DNA of 8,151 bases from an uncultured Bacteroidota bacterium (GTDB taxonomy: Bacteria > Bacteroidota > Bacteroidia > Bacteroidales > P3): the NCBI GenBank assembly GCA_900546465.1, contig URCX01000093.1:1-8151 (forward strand), written 5' to 3'. How positions within the stretch are numbered: the stretch's first letter is position 1; the number at the start of each line of letters is the position of its first letter. The notes below the pieces were generated by a model that had not been told where the DNA came from, searched no databases, and worked only from the letters and a program-made list of their open reading frames with translations. Shown one piece after another: positions 1 to 8,100 of the stretch. The position numbers were made by a program, and so were the translations under genes.

Positions 1-2
1 TG

Positions 3-242
3 GGACGCTTGTTGGACTATAATGAGAAAGAAGTATTCGCAGTAGGCAAGCCGGAAGACATATTCCTGCCTCGTTTGAATATACTTTCCCCGTATATCTT
101 CGCCAGAGCCAATGACTTTTTCGCATATCCCAACAACTATAATCATTATGTCCAATACTATAAGAACACCTTCCAGCACGGCGGTATCTCGATGGAAGAA
201 ATATTGATACCGTTCATTCATCTTGTAAATAAGAAAAACTGA
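3..242 (+). CDS. porX: PorX-like response regulator with PglZ/alkaline-phosphatase domain (C-terminal end only)
   Basis: Only the last 79 codons are present; the gene enters from the left edge in the frame beginning at base 3, so its start is not visible. The visible peptide carries the segments LPRLNILSPYIFARANDFF and QHGGISMEEILIP close to the C-terminus. QHGGIS-x-EE-x-x-x-P is the closing motif of PglZ-type alkaline-phosphatase-superfamily domains, and its histidine is a likely metal ligand. In Bacteroidota this ending is characteristic of PorX, a cytoplasmic protein with an N-terminal receiver domain and a C-terminal phosphodiesterase/phosphatase domain that acts with PorY in controlling type IX secretion. 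The tsaE gene directly downstream fits the neighbourhood I recall for porX in this phylum. The receiver domain cannot be checked here, so a PglZ protein without it remains possible. The stop TGA overlaps the tsaE ATG by one base. Confidence 0.75.
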   Translation, partial: GRLLDYNEKEVFAVGKPEDIFLPRLNILSPYIFARANDFFAYPNNYNHYVQYYKNTFQHGGISMEEILIPFIHLVNKKN

Positions 243-664
243 TGGAAAAGCTGTACAGAATAGAGAGTTTGTCGGAATTGGACGCTGTGGCAAAGGATAT
301 ACTGCAGCTTTGCGGCAAAGAGAGGGTGTTTGCCTTGGAAGGTAAGATGGGAGCAGGGAAAACAACCTTTACCAAAGCCCTTTGCAAAGCCTTGGGCTGT
401 GAGGATAATATCTGCTCGCCCACCTTTGCAATAGTCAATGCCTACTTCTCCGAAAGCGAAGGAGAGATATACCATTTCGATTTTTACAGAATAGACAGCA
501 TAAGAGAAGCAGAGGAAATAGGAGTGGAGGAATACCTTTACAGCGGCAGCTATTGCTTTATGGAATGGAGTGAAAGAGTAAAGGAAATACTCCCTGAGCA
601 TTACGCTCGAATAGAAATAGAAACCAAATCGGAAAAAGCAAGAGAAATAAAACTCCTGCTTTGA
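242..664 (+). CDS. tsaE: tRNA threonylcarbamoyladenosine biosynthesis ATPase TsaE
   Basis: The 140-residue product is TsaE (YjeE family), the cytoplasmic ATPase that works with TsaB and TsaD to place threonylcarbamoyl on A37 of tRNAs reading ANN codons. Visible family hallmarks are the Walker A loop GKMGAGKT (residues 34-41), the SPTF switch motif (59-62), HFDFYR (78-83) and MEWSER (107-112), whose tryptophan is conserved in the family. The length is normal for the family, which is usually about 135-160 residues. The ATG shares its A with the TGA stop of the upstream porX-like gene (TGATG), which points to translational coupling in one operon. No separate promoter or Shine-Dalgarno sequence is evident. 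The stop codon in turn overlaps another ATG at 664. No key residue is missing, so the gene appears intact. Confidence 0.96.
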   Translation: MEKLYRIESLSELDAVAKDILQLCGKERVFALEGKMGAGKTTFTKALCKALGCEDNICSPTFAIVNAYFSESEGEIYHFDFYRIDSIREAEEIGVEEYLYSGSYCFMEWSERVKEILPEHYARIEIETKSEKAREIKLLL

Positions 665-789
665 TGAACACCTTGCAGCCAAAGAACCACCATATAACCT
701 CACCGCTTATTAGCAATAAAAGGAGAGCAAGAAGAGAAGAACGTATCCTTGCCCTTGCCGGTTTTATAGACTCTCCGGTTTATCCATAA
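664..789 (+). CDS. Candidate 41-aa basic micro-ORF coupled to tsaE (unproven)
   Basis: An ATG at 664-666 overlaps the tsaE TGA by one base, exactly as tsaE overlaps the gene before it, and opens a 41-codon frame ending in TAA at 787-789. The peptide has an arginine/lysine cluster (KRRARREER, residues 19-27) followed by a short hydrophobic stretch, ILALAGFI. It has no signal peptide and matches no family I recognise. Overlap of an ATG with a TGA also arises by chance, and a 41-codon open frame is not significant in itself. It could be a real small protein, a decayed remnant of a longer gene, or noise. Confidence 0.22.
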   Translation: MNTLQPKNHHITSPLISNKRRARREERILALAGFIDSPVYP

Positions 790-881
790 TTCCTATGGTT
801 CTTAGAAGTCATAGTCCTTTTTCTTTGCATTCATTCGTATTGCGGATTTTTTGCAATACTATACTTGCTCGTTCGCCGGTT
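790..881. other. Non-coding stretch before the terminator
   Basis: Together with the micro-ORF above, this makes up the 278-nt gap between tsaE (stop at 664) and the lipoprotein stop at 943. No convincing gene or RNA gene is seen. The only structure is a 7-bp inverted repeat, GTATTGC at 837-843 and GCAATAC at 853-859, with a T-rich 9-nt loop. It is too weak to call a terminator, especially with the strong hairpin just downstream. Confidence 0.4.
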
Positions 882-926
882 AATACAAAAGCAGAGCCGA
901 TGAATAAAAGGCTCTGCTTTTGTATT
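882..926. terminator. Strong bidirectional intrinsic terminator
   Basis: A perfect 17-bp inverted repeat (882-898 with 910-926) encloses an 11-nt loop (899-909). The GC core GCAGAGCC/GGCTCTGC is followed by TTTTGTATTTT on the plus strand and, on the minus strand, by TTTTGTATT. Each direction therefore has a GC stem plus a U-rich run, part of which lies within the extended stem. It sits between the rightward porX-tsaE operon and the leftward lipoprotein gene, 16 nt past the latter's stop, and can terminate both. Confidence 0.92.
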
Positions 927-942
927 TTATAAGTGTTGTTTA

Positions 943-1377
943 TTATCTTATTTCATTGGCTAAACGTAGCAGGTAGTCTAATTGGGTGTAGATGGCGTTC
1001 ATCTCATTTTCGCTTTTTGCCGGCAGATAAGTTTTGTTGTATTCTCCATAGAAGTTTTCGTCATTGCCTACGCGTCCTTTTTCGCTTATGCAATTCACTC
1101 CGTCTATGCAGTTAAGCCATACTTTGTAGCCTGTGGGTGTGATTTCTTTTGATATGGTGATTTGGATCAAATCGACGTTCATGCAGGTTTCGGAGTTTTT
1201 GCTCCCGCTCCAAATATAGGATAGAAAGCCGGAGCCATCTATGGTAAACTCTTTGTATTGGTTGTCTTTTATGCTTGTGCCGATGATTTCGCAGGCTTCT
1301 TCTATTCTCTGGGCTTGCAGTTTGCAGCCGGTGGCAATGCCGGAGAGTAGGACTATGATTAAAAGTACTCTTTTCAT
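943..1377 (-). CDS. Small putative lipoprotein of unknown function
   Basis: This is a 144-residue protein of no family I can name. The N-terminus MKRVLLIIVLLSGIATGC has a positive n-region, a hydrophobic core and an acceptable lipobox (A-T-G-C), giving Cys18 as the probable lipidated residue after signal peptidase II. The residues after Cys18 (KLQAQ) lack the acidic surface-export signal of many Bacteroidota lipoproteins, so a periplasm-facing location is more likely than a surface one; this is inference. The mature chain has four further cysteines (29, 65, 90, 96), which could form disulfides. Tryptophan and aromatic residues alternate with polar ones between 44 and 90, suggesting a small beta-rich fold. 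It is the second gene of a leftward pair: its ATG lies 20 nt behind the stop of the gene at 1398-1898, no promoter box is seen in that gap, and co-transcription is likely. Only a weak AGAAG stands in for a Shine-Dalgarno sequence. The bidirectional hairpin at 882-926 closes the unit. Confidence 0.82.
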   Translation of the reverse strand: MKRVLLIIVLLSGIATGCKLQAQRIEEACEIIGTSIKDNQYKEFTIDGSGFLSYIWSGSKNSETCMNVDLIQITISKEITPTGYKVWLNCIDGVNCISEKGRVGNDENFYGEYNKTYLPAKSENEMNAIYTQLDYLLRLANEIR

Positions 1378-1397
1378 AACTTGCTTCTATATATGTT

Positions 1398-1898
1398 TTA
1401 TTGTTTATGGTCTCTTATCTTGATGGAGCCGATGACTATGTTTTCGTAAATGAGTTTCAGGTTTTTCAGTTTGGTGTTTTTTTCGTCTGTGTATTCGTAA
1501 ATCATTTTGATGATTCTGTAGCAATTTTTGCCTTCAAGAGGGGTGTAGAAGAAGTATTGCTTGTTGACGGTGTCATAATTGGCAAAGGATTTCACATCTT
1601 TGAGTCGGTTGTAATGGAAAGTGTAGGAGTATTTGTTCATCTTCTTGTTGCGTTTCAGTTTTATCCGCCATTCTTTTGGAACGTCTTTGTGGGGTATGGG
1701 TGTTCTTGAATTGCCGTAGAAGTATTCAAAAGGGTGGCGGGTGTCGATTTTCCCGTCTATGGTGTATAGATATACCTTAATGGTACGCATTTTTGGCAAG
1801 GTATTGAACTCAAACATATAGAGACTGTCTCTTTGTGCAAAAAGTGTTGCACATAAAGTGCTTGCCAAAATGATAAGTAGTGTCGAGATTTTTTTCAT
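1398..1898 (-). CDS. Small secreted basic protein of unknown function
   Basis: The 166-residue product begins MKKISTLLIILAST and has a classic Sec signal peptide with probable cleavage in LFA|QRDS after residue 21, leaving an N-terminal glutamine as is common in Bacteroidota exported proteins. The mature protein is lysine/arginine- and tyrosine-rich (RIKLKRNKKMNKYSYTF near 78-94) and has no domain I recognise; it is probably periplasmic or secreted. The frame is open upstream to an ATG at 1934, but that start would put 12 extra residues before the signal peptide. The start at 1898 is preferred because it gives a compact n-region and because a TACCTTTG promoter box lies only 4 nt upstream of it, inside the longer version. 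It is the first gene of a two-gene leftward unit with the lipoprotein at 943-1377. Cys16 is not in a lipobox (T-L-C), so a lipoprotein is unlikely. Confidence 0.8.
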   Translation of the reverse strand: MKKISTLLIILASTLCATLFAQRDSLYMFEFNTLPKMRTIKVYLYTIDGKIDTRHPFEYFYGNSRTPIPHKDVPKEWRIKLKRNKKMNKYSYTFHYNRLKDVKSFANYDTVNKQYFFYTPLEGKNCYRIIKMIYEYTDEKNTKLKNLKLIYENIVIGSIKIRDHKQ

Positions 1899-1902
1899 GT
1901 TG

Positions 1903-1910
1903 CAAAGGTA
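1903..1910 (-). promoter_or_regulatory. Bacteroidota -7 box (TACCTTTG) for the leftward pair
   Basis: Read on the minus strand, these bases are TACCTTTG followed by C, a full match to the Bacteroidota housekeeping -7 element TAnnTTTG. The box ends 4 nt before the preferred ATG at 1898, so transcription would be expected to begin at or next to the A of that ATG, giving a leaderless or nearly leaderless mRNA. No clear TTTG or TTG -33 element is seen at the usual distance, which lowers the confidence. Confidence 0.55.
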
Positions 1911-2030
1911 TGCACTTTTGATGATATTATTCATATTTGTATCAGAGAAAAAGAGACGGTAGGTTGGTGGTTTAACTTTTGATAACTAACCTTGCTTTGT
2001 AGTCGGGTGTCTTTATTTTCGCCAAAAGGC

Positions 2031-2060
2031 TTGCAGGAAGCAGAATTTATTGTATATTTG
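2031..2060 (+). promoter_or_regulatory. Bacteroidota-type promoter for the giant secreted protein
   Basis: TATATTTG at 2053-2060 matches the -7 consensus TAnnTTTG, and TTG at 2031-2033 lies 19 nt upstream, a suitable spacing for the -33 element (consensus TTTG; here CTTG). Transcription would start near 2065-2068, about 70 nt before the ATG at 2137. It is the only good match to the consensus on this strand in the intergenic region. Confidence 0.65.
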
Positions 2061-2136
2061 CGAGTTGGATTGGAGGGCTTGTTTTTATGCTCCTGCGATT
2101 AAATATTTGGAATTGAGAATAATAAATGTTTTGAAT

Positions 2137-5100
2137 ATGAAGAGAGTTCTATTTTTTACAGGGCTGTTCATGTTGTTGTTACCTTTGTGCGGCTTTGCAC
2201 AAGGAACAGCTAATGGACCGGCATTGCTTACTCATGCTGATTTTGAAAACGGTATTCCTGCCGGTTGGACGGTGTCAAGTCAGAGCAACGTAGTTATATA
2301 TAATGACCTTGCTGCTACGGGGGAAAAGTCTTTGAGAATGAAACCGGCGGCCGCTGAGGTAACGATAACTTCTCCTGAGTTTACGATTCAGCCGGGTTGT
2401 GCGACAAGGTTGGAATTCAGCCATATTCCTATTTTGAATAATCAAAATGGTGGTAGAGTTGAGGTTTTGAAGCCTAATGGTACGTGGGCTCCTTTGACCT
2501 TACAGAATCCTGTAAACCCGAGTTGTTATGACCCAAGTTACGGTTCCGGTGTTTCCGGCTTCGATGGCAGTTTCAAGAAAGTTTCATATTGGACTGGTAA
2601 CAGCAATATAGATGTTGCTGATTTGGATAATTCGTATTGGAAAAGTGAGGTATTTTATTTGTATTCGACCTTGACTTCTTCGGCAACAACTGTTAAGTTC
2701 AGGTTTGTGTTGCCGGCTTCGAGTGGTGCAGCTGCCAATTTTTCGGGTTGGTTTATAGATGATGTGAGGTTGTATGTGGCAAGTGTGGCAGGTGATGAGG
2801 TGAGAGTGCCGCAGATAAGAAGCATTGTGAAAGCTCCGAACATTTCTAATTATCCTACATGTAGCGATGTGTTGGTTCGTATGCAGATAAGAGATGCAGG
2901 TGGTGCAATGTCAACTGCGGCCGATGCTGTGAAAATAGAGTTCAAGCAGGAGGACGATAACGGAGTGTATTCTACTGCAGAGGTGAATATGACTTTGGTT
3001 GATGCTGCTAATTATATGTATGAGGGAAGTATTCCTTTCAATGGTTTCGGAAAATCTACCTATTGGCGAGTATTGGCAAAGGATGCAAAGGGAAATGAAA
3101 TGCGTTATCCTTTTGTGTATGGCACGTTTAACAAATATACGATAATAAGACCTTATGAGGGAACGAAGAAAATCAGGGAAACTCAGACGAGTAATCAGGA
3201 ACTGATGATTCCTACGAATAAGTTGGCTTCGATGTTCCAAATGAGATATACGGCAGAGGAGTTGAGAGGAGCAGGATTCAGTGCAGGGGAAATAGGTGGC
3301 TTATATTATAATGTAACACAATCGGCAGCCGGCTTTGTAATGCCGAATTTCTCTCTATCCATAGGAAACATAGACCCTGCTTGGGTTTTAGACCAAGGCT
3401 ATTTATATGCTGCTACGACTTTGACTCGTATTTATTCTAATCCGACTTTTGTGGCTCCGCCGGTAGGAGAACATTATATTCAGTTTGATGAACCTTTCTT
3501 ATGGGATGGTGAAAGTGATATAATGATAAAGACTTGTTGGGGACCGGCTCCAAATGCCGGTGGAACAACCAAGGTCGAATGTATTTCCACAACAGGTAAT
3601 AATAGAACGGGACAGTTTACACAAACAGGAACTTCATACGTTGAGGCTTGTACGGCACCATTCAATACTGCCGATGGTATGATAAATTACAAGGTTAACT
3701 TCAAGTTCGACTTTTTGAAGAATTGTGTTCTTCCTGTTGATGCAGCTTTGTCGGAAAAATTGGCGACACCGGCTAATCAGAAGATTAACGCAAATACCAA
3801 TTCAAACTTTGGAGTGTATTTGAGGAATGATGGTTCTGGAGCTCTTTCACAAATTAAGGTTAGTTTCTTGGCGGATAACGGTTCTACCGGTAATGCAACA
3901 TGGAACGGAACACTTGCTCCGGGGGATTCGACTGTTTTCAATGTTACTTCATCTTTGAATTTGCCAGCCGGCTACAGACATGTAGCAGCATGGACGAATG
4001 TTTTGCCTCCTGATATAGATTGGAATACTTTGAATGATACAATTACGTACGACATTATTTCATGTGATGGAGCAATGAACGGTGTTTATGCCATTGGTAA
4101 TGTACAAGGAGTTCCTGCAACAAGGACTTTTGAAGACTTCTCGCAGGCGTTCAAAGTATTGGAAGTATGCGGTGTCGGTGCTCCTGTTACGATAAAAATA
4201 GAGTCGGGAGCTGATGATGTTTGTGGGGATATATTGAAATTTCCTACCACGATACAAGGGGCAAGTGCGACGAATACAATAACCTTTACTTCATCAAATC
4301 CGAATGTGCCGGTAAAGTTTTATGTAAATGATACTGTCAGAGGAAATACTTCTTTTGATCTTTCAGCTTGTAAATATCTGAGATTTGAGAATTTGACATT
4401 CCTTCCTGCTAAAAGCTATATGGATAACAATTCCGTTGCTATGAGCGAAAGAAGTGTAATTAAATTGTCTCAAACTTCTAATCATATAGAGTTCAAAAAA
4501 TGTAACTTCCTTTCCTCAATTACTTTCGGAGCAGAGCAAACTCAGTCTGTTTGCAGTTTGAAGCCGACGGCGGTGTTGGATTTATCGGCAGCAAGTAACG
4601 TAACTATAGATAGTTGTTATTTCTCTGCTGTTGCAGATAGGGTGATAAACATTAAAGGTTTGTCGCCTACTTCTATGACAAACGGTATTGTAATTAAGAA
4701 TACGACTTTCGATTATGAGTCTGTTTCGATTGGTGGTTCGCAAACTATTTCGGACAACATTATATATGCAGAATATAATGATGGTTTGTCTGTGAGTAAA
4801 AATGTTTTCAATTCATCGCCTGATATTACAACGGTCGGCGGAGAAAAGTATGCCATTATGGTGCAGGCGTCCAAGAACTTCAATATAAATAAGAATATAT
4901 TCGACTTGGAGAAGATAACGGCAATAAGTCTTTCACAAATCAATGCTGGCAATTCCAAGATTGCGAATAATAAGATAAGTGTAAAGAACAGTAATGAAGG
5001 AGTTGTAAATATTCACCTTTCAGGTGTCAAGTTTTTGTCCGGTGAAAATGTCTCCATTGTTTACAATAATATATATGTATCCGATGCAGGTGTAACAGGA

Positions 5101-8100
5101 AAACAGGCGACAGCTTTAAGTCTTGGAAGTCAAGGACAGACAAGTACGGGTGTAATAGTCAAGAACAATATAGTCGTTTCCGAGGGAATGGGATTTGCAA
5201 TATGGGAAAGGACTTCCGAAACCAATGCAGTCGCATCTTTTGCCTTATCGAATAATATGTATTATAAGATGGAAAATTCCCCTTCCAATATATTGTTTAA
5301 GTTCAATACCAACAACCTTACCTCAGCCGAACAATGGCAAACCCTTAGCGGGGAAACAAGTTCTTATTATACGGAAAATCCTTTCTTTATGGCATGGAAC
5401 AATTTGCATACGACAAGTACATTTGTTTGCTATAAAGGTATCCCTATCGCTGGTGTTACAGATGACTTTTTCGGAAGAACCCGACCTGCTGCGAATACAT
5501 GTATAGGAGCTTTGGAATTTGAACCTCCTACAAGTAATATATTTGTTACCTCAGTGGAGATAGGTAGCGGAGATTATAGTGAAGCTGGCGGAATGCCTGT
5601 ATATTCAAGTTGTAATTTCGGACAAGAAACTGTAACTGTTAATTATAAGAACATAAGTTCCAATACCATTCCTGCAAATACTGCAAGAATGTATTATAAG
5701 GTTGATAACGGCGTTGCGGTTAACGGAGGTTTGATAACACATCCTATAGCTCCGAATACGGATTATAGATTTACCTTTACTCAAACTGCAAATTTGGCTG
5801 CAACTTCTGCCGATACGAGAATGATATTGACGGCATTTTCTTCCCTTGCCGCCGATACAGTAAACACCAATGATACAACGAGAGCTGTTATTTTGTCTAA
5901 TTACCAGTTACCAGCTCTTGCAAATCAAAGTACAAATGTAAACTATGGAACAAGTGCAAATCTAAGCGTTACATCTAATGATTCTATTTATTGGTTCAAA
6001 GGAATGGACGATGATATTCCGTTCTTAAAATCTCAGAGCCTTACAACAACTCAGTTGTATGCGGATACGGCATTTTATTTCTCAGCCAAGAGAGAAATAC
6101 CGGTGTTGAAGATAACAGAGTTGCAGTTCAATAAGAACGCAAGTGTTGAAAACGGTGTAACAAGTCCTTTGCCTTCGTGGGTAACTACGAATAATGCTTA
6201 TGAGATAAGTAATTTCGGTAATGGAAGTATAGACTTGACAGGTTACTCGTTTGTTTATTATTCAGGTAACAATGTAGCTTTATCAACATCGCCTACGAAA
6301 ACGTATAATTTCCCTGCAGGTTATATTTTGGAAGCAAATCAATCTGTTGTTCTTATACCGGTTAATGCAAATGCGGTAACTGCAGAAGGTGTCCTCGGTA
6401 TATCTTCCGGTACAGTCGGAGCAGATAAGAAAACAGGTTATTTGTTGAAAGATGCAACTGGTACGGTTATAGATGCTGTTGCGGTTAACGGAGCAAATTT
6501 CGCAGCAGGACACAATGTCCCTGCAAGTGTATGGCAGGGTTCTTCTGACAATCTTACGCTTACCAATACTGCCGGAATTGTCAGAACATCAGCTACCGGC
6601 TCTTCGCAAGCGGCGTGGGTAAAGGCCTCCTTGACAAATCCTATGACAATAGGAACATATAACGACGAATTGACGATTTATACAGACAATGGTTGTTTAG
6701 GACATAAGGCTACATATAATGTGGTAATACAAAATGCACCTATATATAATCCGAGCATTGTTGAGGTTTCTGTTGTGGGACTTTCTGCCGATAGTGCTTG
6801 TACTTTGAATGAAGAACATATAAAGGTAAAGATTACCAATCTCGGTTTACAGCCTGTTTCCAATATTCCTATACAATATTATAGTAAGAAGGACAATACA
6901 ATCTTCCAACAGAAAACCGACACTTACACAGAAACCATAAATCCATTTGATACGGTTGAATACACTTTGGCAGAAACTCTTGATTTGTCCGCTGTTTCAG
7001 CAGATGAAACTTTTGAGATAACTGCTATTGCCAATCTTGAAGCAGATAATATCCATGCTGATGATACGGCAAGAATGCAGCTTGTTTCTTTGATGACACC
7101 GCAACAACCGGTAGTTCAAAATGAGGATATACCATACGCAACTTCTATCGTCTTAACTGCGACAAGTCCTAATACGCTTATTTGGTATGATAGTCCGACT
7201 TCTCATCAAGAACTTTCAAGAGGAACATATACAACGCCGGTGTTGTATGAGACAGATACTTTTTATGTGGCAGCTTTGTTGGGTACAGATGCTGATGTGG
7301 AAATCGGTTCAGGAACATCGACAAATACGAATGACAATGCACCTACTCCATTTGCATTCTCCAAAAAACAGGTCAAAGAACAATATCTTTGGAGAGCAGA
7401 TGAACTTGCCGGCATAGGAGAAGGCTTGATAAAGTCCGTAGGATTTAAGATTCATTCGGAGAATGCCAATGTTACAATGAGAGATTATACAATTAAGATT
7501 GGTATGACGAATGAAAATGCCTTGACGACATGGGTAGGAGGATTGCAAGAGGTCTATTCAGATAGCATCACCATAACCAAGACACCTCCTATGGCTAACG
7601 TCTGGAAAGATATGACGTTTACTAATCCTTTCTATTATGACGGAGAGTCCAATCTTGTCGTAGAGATATGCTACAATACCAATATTGCGACAGGAAAGGT
7701 GAAAACATATAATTCAACCACAACATTTAATTCTACAATAATATATCACAATGATAATACTAATGCTTGTCAATATACAGGTAACCCGGGAGCAACCTAC
7801 TCTAAACGACCTAATGTGAAGTTTGGCGTTGAAAAATATGGTTGTAAAAGTGCGAGAGCAGCTCTTATTGTAGAAGTAGAACCTGCACCTACTTGCGAAG
7901 CCGGTTTAACACAGGTCATAACTCCTGTTGAAGGTACGACCATAATGTCAGGCATAGCCACTCCTGTACAAGTTGAAATAAAGAACTTCGGTACAGATCC
8001 TTTGACTTCACTTGATTTACATTGGACTGTTAACGGTACTGCACAGCCTGTTTATGCTTGGACGGGTTCTTTGGCACAGAACAGCACCGAGCTTGTAACG

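Larger units (their letters stand above)
1899..2136. other. Divergent intergenic region between the leftward pair and the giant gene
   Basis: This 238-nt region separates the starts at 1898 (minus) and 2137 (plus). It holds one TAnnTTTG box facing each way, at 1903-1910 and 2053-2060. An imperfect inverted repeat, AGGTTGGT at 1961-1968 with ACTAACCT at 1985-1992 (8 bp with one G-T pair, 16-nt loop), lies between them and could be an operator, but nothing else supports that. The predicted 5' leader of the giant gene is about 70 nt and carries no obvious Shine-Dalgarno sequence; the bases before the ATG are A/T-rich, as is usual in this phylum. Confidence 0.5.

Noticed and set aside
218..703. 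161-codon open frame on the minus strand opposite tsaE
   Set aside because: It lies antisense to the clearly real tsaE, its product is rich in Cys, Phe and Ser in the manner of a shadow frame, and it has no recognisable domain.
837..859. Second hairpin or terminator (GTATTGC/GCAATAC)
   Set aside because: The stem is only 7 bp, AT-rich and not followed by a T-run, and a far stronger terminator lies 23 nt downstream.
795..932. 45-codon plus-strand frame running through the terminator hairpin
   Set aside because: Its last third is the perfect inverted repeat of the terminator, it has no start signal, and its composition (many Phe, Cys, Ser, Arg) looks random.
1401..1709. 102-codon plus-strand frame opposite the small secreted protein
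   Set aside because: It is the complement of a gene with a good signal peptide and promoter, and the Val/Phe-rich product is typical of an antisense shadow.
1899..1934. Upstream start (ATG at 1934) for the 1398-1898 gene
   Set aside because: It would put 12 residues before an otherwise complete signal peptide and place the TACCTTTG promoter box inside the coding region.
2087..2116. Nine-codon upstream ORF in the leader of the giant gene
   Set aside because: Short ATG-to-stop frames are expected by chance in 70 nt, and no ribosome-binding signal or attenuator structure accompanies it.
2188..2196. Lipoprotein signal in the giant protein (Cys18)
   Set aside because: The residues before the cysteine are L-P-L, with no small residue at -1, while GFA|Q gives a normal signal peptidase I site.
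2911..3240. 109-codon minus-strand frame inside the giant gene
   Set aside because: The plus frame is continuously open with recognisable domains throughout. This frame, like the others opposite the giant gene, shows no domain or signal.
4081..5526. Catalytic polysaccharide lyase in the beta-helix
   Set aside because: The fold pattern is clear, but I could not identify a catalytic lyase or hydrolase motif, so an enzyme call is not supported.
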